Assembly: GCA_947172415.1 (NCBI GenBank)
Contig: OX359195.1
Span: forward strand, 3,571,501-3,635,500
From: Chondrosia reniformis
Taxonomy: Eukaryota; Porifera; Demospongiae; Chondrillida; Chondrillidae
Length of the DNA: 64,000 bases
Direction of reading: 5' to 3'
This document shows positions 1-11,839 of the stretch, piece after piece; the stretch's first letter is position 1; each line of letters starts with the position of its first letter. A program made the position numbers and the translations under genes. A model generated the notes under the pieces. That model had not been told where the DNA came from, did no database searches, and worked only from the letters and a program-made list of their open reading frames with translations.

Positions 1-2886
1 AACAACATAAAACTAGTAAATACAACTAGTACATACAACTGGTAAATACAGATTGTTACTAGTACATACAATTAGTACATACAACTATTACATACAGCTA
101 GTTCATACAACTATAAAGTACTTACAACTAGTTAATAGTATATACACATAGTACATAAAACTAGTACATACAACTAGTAACTACAACTAGTAAATATAAC
201 TAGTACGTACAACCATTACACACAACTAGTACATAAAACTAGTACATATAACTACATACAACTAGTACATACAACTAGTAAATACTGATTGTTACTAGTA
301 CATACAATTAGTACATACAACTATTACATACAGCTAGTTCATACAACTATAAAGTACTTACAACTAGTTAATAGTATATACACATAGTACATAAAACTAG
401 TACATACAACTAGTAACTACAACTAGTAAATATAACTAGTACGTACAACTATTACACACAACTAGTACATAAAACTAGTACATATAACTACATACAACTA
501 GTACATACAACTAGTAAATACAGATTGTTACTAGTACATACACCTAGTATATACAACTAGTACTAACAAAAAAGTAGATATAACTAGTTCATACAACAAC
601 TTACTAGTACATACAACTAGTACATACAATTAGCACATACAACTAGTACATACAACTATTACATACCGCTAGTACATACAACTAGTACATATAGCTAGTA
701 CATCAACTACTAACTAGTACATACAACTTATACATACAACTAGTAAATACAACAAGTTCATACAACTAGTACAAACAACTAGTACATACAACTAGTACAT
801 AAAACTAGTTATTAGTACATAAACCTAGTAAAAATAACTGCATACAACTAGCACTAACTTCTAGTACATACACCTAAGACACGCAGATAGTTACTAGCAC
901 ATAAAACCAGTACATACAAGTAGTTTATACAACAAGTCCATATAACTAGTACATATGACTAGTTACTAGTACATATATACAACTAGTATATACAACTAGT
1001 TCCATTATATACAACTAGTTTTTAGTACATACAACTAGTACGTACAACTAGTGCATGCTTCTAGTTGCTAGTACAAAGTATGAGTACATACATCTAGTTC
1101 ATACAACTAGTACACACAACTAGTACATTAAACTAGTAGATATAATTAGTACATAAAACTAGTAAATACAACAAGTAAATATAGCCCCTCCATACATATA
1201 TAACTAGTACATACATATAAAAATTACATAAAACTAGTAGATACAAGAAGTACATATAACTATATAGTATTTACAACTATTTACTCATATATACAACTAG
1301 TATATACAATTAGTACTTACAACTGTACATACAAAAATTACCCACAACTAGTACATACAAGTAGTACATATAACTAAACTAGTTCAAATACCTACTACAT
1401 ACAACTAGTACATACAGATAGTTACTAGTACATACAACAAGTCCATAACACTTCTAATTACAACTAGTACATAAAACTAGTACATACAACTAGTACATAT
1501 ATACAACCAGTACATATAATTAGTTCATACAACTACTTACTAGATACATAAAACTAGTACATTCAATTAGTACATACAACAAGTTCATCAACTGTTACAT
1601 ACAGCTAGTACATACAACTAGTACATATAACTAGTTCATCAACTACTTACTAGTACATACAACTAGAACATACAACCTGTATATACAACTATAAAGTACA
1701 TACAACTAGTACTACAACTAGGACATAGAACTAGTTCATATAACCAGTACATATAAGTAGCACATATAACTAGTTCATACACATATAACTAGTACATATT
1801 ATATAGTACATAAAACTAGAAAATACTACTAGAACTACAACTAGTACATAAAACTAGTACATACAACTAGTACGAATAACCAGTACATCCACATAAAACT
1901 AATACATGTATCTGGTATAGACACCTAGACTACATACCACTAGAAACTAGTACATACAGCTAGTACATATAACTAGTACATACAACGAGTACATAAAACC
2001 AGTATATACACATATAACTAGTACATATAAACAGTGCATAAAACTAGAACATACTACTAGTACATTCAACTACTAAATACAACTAGTACATATGACAAGT
2101 CCATAAAACCAGTAGATACAACAAGTACAAATAGCTATTGCATACAACTACTTACTAGTACATACAACTAGTAAATACTATTAGTGCATACAACTAGTTA
2201 ATACAACTAGTTCATACCGCTAGTACATACTACTGGTACATATAACTAGTACATACAACTACTAATTAGAACATATATACAACTAGGACATACAACAAGT
2301 ACATACAACTTGTACACCCAACGGGTACATACAAAGGGTACATACAACTAATGCATACAACTAGTCCATAAAAATAGTACATACAATTAGTACATACAAC
2401 TAGTACATACAACAAGTTACTAGTACATATAACTAGTACCTAAAACTAGTAACTAAAAGTAATAAATATAACTAGTACATGCAAAAATTACACACAACTG
2501 GTATATACAAGTACTACATACAACTAGTACATACAACTAGTACAGTAAGTAGTACATAGAACAAGTACATATAACCAGTACATAAAACTTGCACATTCAA
2601 CTAGTACATACTTCTAGTACATACAAGTAGTAAATACCGATTGTTACTAGTAGTACATACAACTAGTACATACAACTAGTAAACACTACTAGTACATACA
2701 ATTGGGACATACAACTAGTACATACAACTAGTACACACAACAATTACACACAACTAGCACATACAAATAGTAAATACAACTTGAATCTTGGATATACAGC
2801 TAAACTCTACATAGTACCTACAAGGACAACAAAGGACAAGAACCTACAATTTGTACATACAATTGGTACATACAACTAGCACATAC
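1..2886. repeat. 13-bp minisatellite array, block 1
   Basis: Tandem, degenerate copies of a unit close to ACATACAACTAGT (contains the SpeI site ACTAGT). The first part has a higher-order period of 236 bp: the landmark GATTGTTACTAGTACATAC recurs near 51, 287 and (partly) 523. No gene is visible. A segment at about 788-1,170 reappears at about 8,180-8,575 on the far side of LINE copy 1, so blocks have been copied over distance. Confidence 0.95.
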
Positions 2887-2924
2887 TTGAAAAACAAAAG
2901 CCTTAACGGAGAACCTTGTTACTT

Positions 2925-2948
2925 CTTGCCTTAGTGTACTAAGGCAAG
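2925..2948 (-). other. 3' UTR palindromic hairpin, LINE copy 1
   Basis: Ten-base perfect stem CTTGCCTTAG / CTAAGGCAAG with loop TGTA, about 40 nt from the 3' end of the element. The same hairpin is at 35,410-35,433 and 58,199-58,222 and, with mismatches, near 9,192-9,216. In R2-type LINEs the 3' UTR structure is what the RT recognises; that role here is inferred. Confidence 0.7.
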
Positions 2949-3155
2949 GAGTATCTGGCTTGGACAACCCTCAGTCAGTTATGTTTTCCTTTCTTTGGGT
3001 TTTTAGCCAGAAGCCTCGGCTTTTCCTCCTTCCGACAGCAGCAGACGGGTGCACGTCGGGCCAAAGTTGACCGTCATAATAGGAGGGAGTACCTCCATAC
3101 ACCAATCCACCACTGCTTTCCAGAGGTCGACAGGCAAGGACTGGGACAGGACTAC

Positions 3156-3551
3156 TTATCGTCCAGGCCCCAATCCCTCAACAGATAGATGTCGCCTCAA
3201 TATCCTCACAGCCGAACAGAGAACAGTTCTCTGCATGGCTCTCATCACTTCTACTGCACTTTTTGACAGCTTTGGAATTCCCCTAAGGTCTTCCAGGAGC
3301 GTGTCCACTGTCCCCAAAGCACCAATTATCATCGGGACTACCTTAATTCGGTAGCCCCTAAATTGTTTCCTCATATCAGCTGCCAGCTTCTGGTACTTTT
3401 GGAACTTCTCTTGCCATCTTCCATTAATATTGCTGTCAGTAGGAACTGACATCTCAATAATGAAGATGGACTTACTTAGCCGATCCTCAACCACTAAGTC
3501 TGGCCTTCTTTCTGTCATTTCATCATCTGTAGGGATACTAGGATCCCACAA
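3156..3551 (-). pseudogene. LINE copy 1 ORF, restriction-like endonuclease end
   Basis: The last 131 codons of the element ORF, out of frame with the part upstream because of the telomeric patch. It carries the PD-(D/E)xK-type signature: R-R-P-D near residues 15-18 and I-E-M about 14 residues later, followed by a conserved K-x-x-K-Y segment. In RLE LINEs this domain nicks the target DNA. Nearly identical sequence ends copies 3 and 4, which supports the domain boundary. Confidence 0.85.
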
Positions 3552-4855
3552 GATTTTGACAGCCCTAACCCTAACCCTAATTCATATTCTTTCAACAGTC
3601 TCCACAACACTATCAGTATTGCCCGGTCATGTCTCTCTTTGTAGAGAGAAAATCCCTTGGGCTCACACATGTTTAGTATGTGTTTAACCGTTTCCATAGC
3701 CTTGCCACATTCTCTGCACATTAGGAGGCTAGAATTCTTCAGAATCCTATTTTGGTACCACCTAGTGTGCAGCAAATCATCTTGGGCTGCGAGAATCAGA
3801 GCCTCAGTTTGAGGTCTGAGTCTCCCCTCAGAAAGCCACACATAAGACTCCCTATTTGTGACTTGTCTGTGGTATGAGCCCTGGTGAGACTTTTCGGCTA
3901 GGTTACTTTTTAACCTTTCAGTCTGAGCCTCCCGGAGCTCACGTGCCACTCTCCTCCATTCTCTTACACTATTTTGTGAGGGATCTGTCTTCAGCCACAT
4001 TTCCGGTTCTAGTTCTATTCCGTGGCTTCTCAGTATCAATCTGGCTTCTTTCAAGACAGTCCTCCTCTGCTTTGAGCACTCTAGCCACTTTTGGTGTTTA
4101 ACCACAACAGCTGTGAGTGGATCATTGGCAGTATGGAGGTATCTTGCCAGATTCACAACAGCCCTGTCGTGATCCAAAGGAAAACTACAGAGCCCTCTAC
4201 CACCTTGAGAGCGAGGCAAATTCACTCTTTCAATGGCAGAGTTATAGTGATGACACTGGTACTTTCTCATGATCTTTCTCACCATTCGGTCCAGTTTTGG
4301 AAGCTCACTTTGAGTCCACTTCAAAACTGGGTAAGAGTATCTCAATAGAGAGGCACACAACATGTTAGAGGCTTCTGCAGCATTCTTACCATTGAGGTGA
4401 GAGCCCCACACCTTGTGGAGTCTCCTCCTCAATTCGTTGATCAAGCAAGCTTTGACCTTGCTGTCATCTACCTCAAACAGTTGTTCTAGCCCTAGGTACT
4501 TATAAGTAGTACCTTTTTCAAGGCTCCTTATGGATTCTTCACTGCGTTCAGGGTTGTCTGGGCCAGCCAGAACTTTCCCCTTTTGCATGTGAGCTGTTCC
4601 ACACTTTCTCACTCCAAACCTCATGCCAATGGCATTTGAGGTTTTCTCCACACATTCCATGGCTTCCCTGAGTTTATCAGGCCCTCCAGCATATATCTTA
4701 AGGTCATCCATGTACAAAAAGTGTGACATGGTGTTCCTTTCCCCATCATGCCAGAGGGTATATCCCTTGGTTCTGTTAAGAACTTGGGATATGGGAGCTA
4801 TGGCCAGACAAAAGAGGAGTGGCGATAAGGAGTCTCCTTGGAAGAGTCCCCTGTT
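3515..4855 (-). pseudogene. LINE copy 1 ORF, second RT part through CCHC finger
   Basis: Same reading frame as the upstream segment, separated only by the nonsense codon. It holds GLFQGDSLSP, the YMDD active-site motif, the thumb and a long basic linker, then a CCHC finger (C-x2-C-x8-H-x4-C in the stretch starting CRECGKAME). Compared with copies 3 and 4 the frame runs normally to about 3,581. There, roughly 60 bp of coding sequence are replaced by exactly three CCCTAA units (3,563-3,580), read as a Leu-Gly run. The frame shifts and terminates at 3,515. The ATG at 4,729 is internal and unlikely to be a real start. Confidence 0.85.
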
Positions 4856-6859
4856 TTATTTAACAGGGGTGCTCCTAACCACCTTCCCTGCAGTCCTCAA
4901 CTCAAGCACAGTAGCCCAGTGTTTGGAGAAGAGCTCTATAGACCTCCTGATCCAACCTGGGCACTTGATGGTTTTTAGCACCTTCATCACCCACTTGTGA
5001 GGGACTCTGTCATATGCCTTCTCATAATCGATCCATGCCACACTAAGTGGCTTGCCCATAATTTTGGCATCTAGACCGATTGATTGATCCAGCAGTAGAC
5101 AGTCCACACAGCCCCACCTCCCTTTCCTCATGGCCCTTTGGGCCACAGGCAAAAGATCATTAGTGTAGGTGTAAGTGAGTAGTTCCGACGCAATGTATGC
5201 TGTGACAGCCTTGTACATTGTGTTGAGACACGCAATAGGTCGGTAGTTGGCCGCACTTTTCGGGTCACCCTTTTTGGGGATGAGTAGAGTGCGACCACTT
5301 GTAAGCCAGTCTGGGACTGACAGATCTCCGCTCACCACCCTCCGTAGTACATCTGCCAAGGCAGACTGTGCAGAGGGGAGTGCTTTCCACCAAAAAGTGT
5401 GGATACCATCCGGCCCAGGGGCAGACCAGCTTTTTGCCTTTTTCAAGGCCTTCCTCAGTTTGGTCTCATCAATGCTATCGGGACCTTCAGAGGAGGTTCT
5501 ACCCACCCTCTTTTTGGTTTCCTTTAGCCATTCTTTCACCCCTAGGTCGTCTTTGTTGACCTTACCAACAGTACCTACAATCTTTGTCCAAAAGTCCCTT
5601 ACTACCTCAATTAAGGGAGCTTCATTGGAGGTTGGAACATGGCCATTCATCCGGAACTTCCTTTGGGTATTCCAAAGGTGGTTTTGTTCCTGGAATTTCC
5701 TGCGTTCAGCCGATCTTCGCTCTTGTAGGGTCCAGACCCTGAGTTTCCCCAGTGTCTGTTCCCGAGCTCTGATCAGCACCTTCAGGTTTAATGAATGGAA
5801 CTCCCTCCTAAGCTTTCTTCGGAGTACTTTCTGGCGTTTGGTCATAGGATTATTATTCTGTTGACGCACTATTTCCACATCCAACCAGGCAAGCAGTCTT
5901 CTAAACCTAAGGCCCTTGGCCTTCCTGTCACTTATGTGACCTTCCTGTCTCTTACTACCCTTCTGATTGTCCGATTTCCTTCCCTGGTTGCATGGCTGCG
6001 ATTCGTTGGTTGTTTTTCCCCTCACAGCCATAGCAACAGAGTAGACCAGGCAGTTCAGCTGCCAGGCCGACCTAGGGCCTTCCTGCCACTCTTTCTCCAC
6101 CCAATCATTGACCTCCTGGAGCAGTGCCGTATCAACATGGTTGAACCGCACCCCCCCACAGGGTTTTCTACCAGAGAAATCTCCAGGTTTCTTTCGGAGA
6201 CAGGCATCTTTTTCTTTGCCTAAAAGTTGCATCAGATGATCATTGCCACTTGTCCTGGGACTGGGATGATCATGTGTAGGAGTTTCAACAGGGACTGCAG
6301 GCAGCTCACCATTTTGTTCAGTCCTAGCCTGAACTTGGTTAAGCTCCCCCTGTCCCTGGGCTCCCACACCTTCCTCCACAGTCCCAGTTAGGGTGGCTAC
6401 ACCACAAGAGTTAGGTTCCACAAGGTTTAGTCTCGAGAGACCTTGACCTCTTCGGATTCTACTAAGTCTTGTAGTTAGTGCTACCTTTGTGGTTTTATGG
6501 TCTGGCATTGCAGCATTCCAAGCCTGGTACAACCGCTCGGCATACCCCTTTTCCATGGGCTTACTTTCTCGGTAGAGCTCCATGAGGATATTATCCCTCT
6601 GAAGGTTCCAGATCACCCCTTGGATCCTTCTCCTTCTAGAGGCACCTTGCGGTGCATCATTAACCAAATCTAAATCTCGGCTACCCGTTACTTGCAGTAC
6701 TCCGTCTCCTACCAAGCTCCTTTTGGCTTGGAAGGCAAGGGTTCGACTGGTCTGAGGCAAATGTGGGTATTTGCTCAGCCATTCCCGCTCTAAACGCTTT
6801 TGATAGCCACCTCTTTTGGGTTCAGATCGCTCAAAGCAATCAATTAGTGCCCTAACCAT
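4856..6859 (-). pseudogene. LINE copy 1 ORF, N-terminal and first RT part (667 codons)
   Basis: Start ATG at 6,859 is the first after an in-frame TGA four codons upstream. Two related segments of about 45 residues lie at aa 4-49 and 91-136 (each with a G-Y-x-x-R-L core followed by W), looking like a duplicated nucleic-acid-binding module. A basic, low-complexity region follows, then the RT fingers and palm from about aa 480 (APGPDG) with NYRPIACL near 539 and the metal-binding motif IDYEKAYD near 610. The frame ends at TAA where the nearly identical copy 3 has TAT (Tyr), just before the GLFQGDSLSP motif. The frame continues unchanged after that stop, so this is one substitution. The product alone would lack the YMDD catalytic site. 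Confidence 0.88.
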
Positions 6860-7209
6860 TTCCTCGGTTCATAGGGCTGGTTGGCCTGTCACGGGGACCG
6901 AAGAAGGGTTATTACATTCAGGTACATTTACCTGTGAGGCACCAGTGGAATCACCTATTCTGGTTGACCCAGGGTTTTCTTCACCACTGGTGCACCTAGG
7001 CCACAGCCTGTCTTGAAAATTTTCATTGTCATGACGTAACGTAACCCAGTGAAACTGCCAGACGGGGGGTTAGCCCATACTGGCAGGGAGGCTGATTTAG
7101 CCACAGGATGCCACATGAAGGGCTAAGCACCCTGCTCCGTCGGGGGGTTGAACTGCACAATACCCATCCTCTTGTCAGCTCGGAACCACAGCCTCCAATT
7201 CCCACGACA
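6860..7209 (-). other. 5' UTR of LINE copy 1, strongly self-complementary
   Basis: Non-coding leader. Pairings visible on the plus strand: GGAGGCTG 7,087-7,094 with CAGCCTCC 7,189-7,196; CTGCCAG 7,055-7,061 with CTGGCAG 7,080-7,086; TTAGCC 7,097-7,102 with GGCTAA 7,121-7,126. Many R2-group LINEs start with an HDV-like self-cleaving ribozyme; I see a long-range helix but cannot confirm that fold. Confidence 0.5.
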
Positions 7210-7217
7210 GCACATAC

Positions 7218-9152
7218 AACTAATAAATACAACTAGTTACACACAGCTAGCATATATAACTAGTACATGCACATACAACTAGTACCTTTAAAGAGTACAT
7301 ACAACTAGTACATACCACTCATGCATAATACTAGTACATACCACTAGAAACTAGTACATAAAGCTAGTACACTCAACTAGTACATATATAGTACATACAC
7401 CTGGTGTATACAAACAACTAGTACATACAATTAGTACATAACTAGTATATACAACAACTACATACAACTAGTATAGACACTTCGTACATACAACTACTAC
7501 ATAGAACTACTATATACAACTACTATAATTAGTAAATATAAATAGTACTAGTACATACAACTAGTACATACAACTAGTACATACAATTAGTAGATAGAAT
7601 TAGTACAAACAGCTAGTAAATAGACCTAGTAAATAAAATTAGTACATAAAACTAGTACATACAACTAGTACATACAACTAGTACATATAACTAGTACAAA
7701 AAAATAGCTAGTACATACTACTTCTAGAACTAGAACCTATAACTATCACACACAGCTAGTGCATACAACTAGTAAATATAACTAGTACATACAACTAGTA
7801 CATATACCTAATAAATACATATACTAATAAGTACATATAAATAGTTCATACATCTAGTACATACAACTAGTATATACAATTACTACCCACAACATATATA
7901 TACATGTAGTACATGCAACTACTACACATCACTAGTACATACAACTAGTACATGCAACTAGTACATATAACTGGTACATAGAAGGAGTACTTAAAACTAT
8001 AACATACAACTAGTACTTACAGCTGGCACATATCCAGTACATACATCTAGTACATACAATAAGTACAAAAAATTAATTCATAAAACTACCATATACACCT
8101 AGGGTACATACACGAATGTACCTGGCACTAGAACATACACAAAGAACATACACCCAGTTCATACAACAAGTACATACAACTAGTACATACAACTAGTACA
8201 TAAAACTAGTTATTAGTACATAAACCTATTAAAAATAACTGCATACAACTAGCACTAACTTCTAGTACATACACCTAAGACACGCAGATAGTTACTAGTA
8301 CATAAAACCAGTACATACAAGTAGTTTATACCATATAACTAGTACATATGACTAGTTACTAGTACATATATACAACTAGTATATACAACTAGTTCCATTA
8401 TATACAACTAGTTTTTAGTACATACAACTAGTACGTACAACTAGTGCATGCTTCTAGTTGCTAGTTCAAAGTATGAGTACATACATCTAGTTCATACAAC
8501 TAGTACACACAACTAGTACACACAACTAGTACATTAAACTAGTAGATATAATTAGTACATAAAACTAGTAAATACAATACATAAAACAATTACACACAAC
8601 TAGAGGAAACAACTAGTACATATACTAGTACATACAACTAGGACATACAAATATAACATACACCCAGTTCATACAACAAGTACATACAACTAGTACATAC
8701 AACTAGTAAATATAAATAGAACATACAAACATTACACACAACTAGAGGAAACAACTAGTACATATACTAGTACATGCAATTAGTACATACAGCTAGTCCG
8801 TACAACTAGTAAATACAACTAGTACATACATCTACTAAAACAACCAGTCCTTTCAACTGGTACATAAAATAAGTGCATACATCTAGTACATACAAGTAGT
8901 TCATAAAACTAATACAAAAAATTAAAACATACAACTAGTACATACAATTAGTACATACACCCAATACATAAAAGTAGTGCATACAACTTGTACAAACACA
9001 TGTAAAGAGTACATATAAAGAGTACATACACATAGTACATACAACTAGGAAATATAAGTATTACATATAAATTATACATACAGCTAGAACATACAACCGG
9101 TACATACAACTTGTAACTAATATATACAACTAGTACATACAACTAGTACATA
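7218..9152. repeat. 13-bp minisatellite array, block 2
   Basis: Same satellite as block 1 and in the same orientation. It contains the duplicate (8,180-8,575) of the 788-1,170 segment and stretches repeated again near 13,970-15,300 (for example around the phrase ACACCTGGTGTATACAAAC at 7,398). No genes. Confidence 0.95.
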
Positions 9153-9835
9153 GTTAACAAACAAAAGCCTTAATGGAGAACCTTGTTACTGCTGGTCTTA
9201 GTTTACTAAGGCAAGTAGTGTCTGACTTGGACATCCCTCAGTCAGTCATGTTTTCCCTTGTTTGGGTTTTTAGCCTGAAGCTTCGGCTTTGCCTCCTTCC
9301 GGCAGCAGCAGACAGATGCACTTCAGGACAAAGTTGACCTCCATATACCAATCCACCACTATTTTCCAGTGGTCAAAAGGCAAGGACTGGGACAGGACTA
9401 CTTATCATCGAGGCCCCTATCCCTCAACAGCTAGATGTTTCCTCCATATCCTTACAGCTGAAGAGAAAACAGCTTCTACTGCACTTTTGACAGCTTTGGA
9501 ATTCCCCTAAAGGTCTTCCAGGAGAGTCTCCACAGTCCCAAAAGCTCCAATTATCATCACAACCACCTTAATTCGGTAGCCCCTAAATTGTTTCCTCATC
9601 TCAGCCGACAGATTATGGTTCCTTTGCGACGTCTGTTGTCATCTTCCATTAAGATTAAGTGAGTAGTTCTGATACAGTGCATGCTGTAACAGCCTTGTAC
9701 ATTGTGTTGGGACATGTAATTGGTCGGTAGTTGGCCGCACGTTTCGGTTCATCCTTTTTGGGGATGAGTAGAGTGCGACCCCTTCTGACAGATCTCTGTT
9801 CACCACCCTCCATAGTACATCTGCCAAGAAATCAA
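9153..9835 (-). mobile_element. RLE-type LINE, copy 2, diverged and internally deleted
   Basis: Bases 9,153 to about 9,655 match the 3' UTR and endonuclease end of copy 1 (2,887 to about 3,425). The match then jumps to the RT region equivalent to about 5,168-5,365. About 1.7 kb between them is missing. The copy is visibly more diverged than copies 1, 3 and 4, has small indels, and its reading frame is destroyed. Its 3' end meets the satellite at the same unit position as the other copies. Confidence 0.85.
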
Positions 9836-10033
9836 TTACGTACAACTACTACATACAACTAGTACATACAATTAGTACATACAACTAGATCCTACAACTA
9901 GTAAATATAACTAGTACATACAACAATTACACACAACTAGTTCATTCAACTAATACATATCACTAGTAAATACAAATAGTACATACATCTAGTTTGGAGT
10001 ACATACAACTAGTACATACAATTAGTACATACA
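9836..10033. repeat. 13-bp minisatellite, short block 3
   Basis: About 200 bp of the same ACATACAACTAGT satellite between LINE copy 2 and the foldback island. Confidence 0.9.
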
Positions 10034-10290
10034 ACCGGTATATACAACTAATACAGCCAGCGCTAGTGGAACATGTCCATACTTCCGGAAATTTTCAAAA
10101 AAAGTCGTTAACTAACACTCTTTTTTAATCTACTCTATTTTACTTTAGAAACATCGTATCACTAAACAAATTGTATAGATTTGAAGCGCTATTCTTTCTT
10201 AATAATTTGGCTACAAGAGCGTCACGATTGCAGGCTTAAAGGAGAAGGTTAGCGGCCGTAAGTGATAGGTGCCAAATCGCCAAAAATGTT

Positions 10291-10573
10291 TTATTAGACA
10301 GTGGAAAATACGAATATAGAATAAATGGTGACACCAATCTATGAAGGATAATGATATCTAACGATGGTATGTATACTCCTTTTAAATTCCCTTTACTTTT
10401 TGAATTATAATCGAAAAAGTATTTTCGTACCTTTATCAGGCGCCTCTAGTACTTAATATCTCAGTTAAACAAGGGAATATTCCAGGAGTATACATACAAC
10501 TTTTAGGCTGTTACTTACTGAAGAGATTGATGTCAAAAAATGGTTAGATATACAATTCTCCACTGTCTAATAA
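10291..10573. repeat. Nested inverted repeat (foldback 1)
   Basis: TTATTAGACAGTGGAAAAT at 10,291-10,309 faces its near-perfect complement at 10,555-10,573. Inside, GTATGTATACTCCT (10,367-10,380) faces AGGAGTATACATAC (10,484-10,497). The whole could fold as one long imperfect hairpin, as foldback MITEs do. Confidence 0.75.
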
Positions 10574-10856
10574 TCGGTTCGTTTTCCATTTGTCTCTTCT
10601 CCTTCGAGTAATGGTATTGTCACGTGATTATCAGCCGAAATTAGTGATATAGCTTAGCCATCATACAATGACGTCTTATGACGTTGCATATGCACCCAAA
10701 TATTTGGTAACACGTTATACAAACATTAGACTTCCGAAGTTGATATGTCAAGTAAGGCTTCTCGGTAGCGATACAGTTTCTTTGATCGGAGTTTTTTGTT
10801 ATTGTAAGAGGTAAGTGGAAACAGTAAACATATTGCATGTCTACCAATATCTACGT

Positions 10857-11185
10857 AATTATCAATGGCGAAAATGTATGAGCAATTAACGAAGTATAAT
10901 CAAAAGAAAATAGAACGTTTCGGTCACGTAAGCCTGAATTCCTCAGCTATTATAATACGTTAATAATAGCTGAGGAATTAAGGCTTACGTGACCGAAACG
11001 TTCTATTCTTTTTTGATTATTAACGTAGTATAATCAAAAGAAAAACGTTCTACTCTTCTTTTGATTATTAACGTAGTATAATCAAAAGAAAAATAGAACG
11101 TTTCGGTCACGTAGGCCTTTATTGGCCTTCCTCTGTCGTTGGCCTTCCTCCGCAATTGCTCATAAGTTTTCATAAATTGATAATT
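10857..11185. repeat. Foldback 2 with terminal inverted repeats and alternating internal copies
   Basis: Ends 10,857-10,887 and 11,154-11,185 are inverted copies (AATTATCAAT...GAGCAATT). Within them a module containing AGAACGTTTCGGTCACGTA occurs as plus (about 10,912), minus (about 10,983) and plus (about 11,095). The first two form a palindrome of roughly 70-bp arms centred near 10,958. The short ATG frames here are read through these palindromes. Confidence 0.8.
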
Positions 11186-11345
11186 TAACATCGTAACGAC
11201 TAGTGATGACTCGTGACGTTTCAGTGGCTGGTGCTCTGCTTCACGCGCAGGTCACATGCTAGAGACACTTCCGCCTGGAATGTGACACCTCTGAATGCGC
11301 TAATAGACGATTTACAAAAATCGGAAATTCGTAGACATGTTACAC

Positions 11346-11560
11346 ATGCGAGTACATATAACTAGTTATTAGTACATAAAACTAGTAAAAAATACTACAT
11401 ACAACCAGCACAAACTACTAGTACATACAACTAAGACATGCAGATAGTTACTTGTACATACAACTAAGTATTAGTACATACAACTAGTAAATAGAACTAG
11501 TACATGCAGCTAGTACTTACAACTAGTAAACATAACTAGTACATACTACAATTATGAAGT
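11346..11560. repeat. 13-bp minisatellite, block 4
   Basis: Short satellite stretch between the foldback island and the Penelope-like relic; same unit and orientation as the main array. Confidence 0.9.
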
Positions 11561-11839
11561 GATAAGGGTTTTTTGTTGCGATCATGTTTTAATCCAGAGG
11601 TATTATTGAGTAATAGCAACATGATAAAATGAGGAATGGTTGGGCTTTATATGGAAGTTGGAAGATACAGAAGAATAAGGGATACAGTGTCTGCCGTACA
11701 TCAAGGGTGTCAGTGAAATTCTCCAAAGAACCTAAAGACTACTCAATGCCAAAATTGTTTTCAAAGACCCCACAACTCTACGTTCCCTCTTAACAAAAGT
11801 GAAAACTCCAATACCCAAAATCTAGCTGACTGATGTTAA

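Larger units (their letters stand above)
2887..7209 (-). mobile_element. RLE-type LINE (R2/R4-like superfamily), copy 1, full length
   Basis: A 4.3-kb non-LTR retrotransposon on the minus strand. Order along the element: structured 5' UTR (7,209-6,860), one long ORF with N-terminal repeats, reverse transcriptase, C-terminal CCHC finger and restriction-like endonuclease, then a 3' UTR with a palindromic hairpin and no poly(A). The octamer GCACATAC stands at both borders (2,879-2,886 and 7,210-7,217), an apparent target-site duplication. Placement among RLE LINEs follows from a single ORF and a C-terminal PD-E nuclease downstream of a CCHC finger; the R4/Dong clade is my best guess, not shown. 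The copy is dead: a nonsense codon in the RT and a frame-changing telomeric patch. Confidence 0.9.
10034..11345. mobile_element. Non-satellite island of nested foldback (MITE-like) sequence
   Basis: About 1.3 kb of AT-rich unique sequence interrupting the satellite, with no convincing coding frame. It is made largely of inverted repeats (the two main ones are listed separately). The outermost parts, about 10,058-10,095 and 11,310-11,348, are loosely inverted copies (shared AACATGTC and TTTCCG-type words), suggesting decayed terminal inverted repeats. I cannot assign a superfamily. Confidence 0.6.

Noticed and set aside
5247-6223. Plus-strand frames of 142-205 codons over LINE copy 1
   Set aside because: Antisense shadows of the LINE ORF, which has the recognisable RT motifs.
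8948-9142. Minus-strand frames rich in Tyr-Val-Leu-Cys (also 25,261-25,455, 26,778-26,978, 32,775-32,981, 34,703-34,885, 57,424-57,606)
   Set aside because: All are the ACATACAACTAGT satellite translated on the minus strand.
10641-10847. 68-codon minus-strand frame
   Set aside because: Located between foldback arms, no motif, composition like the surrounding AT-rich DNA.
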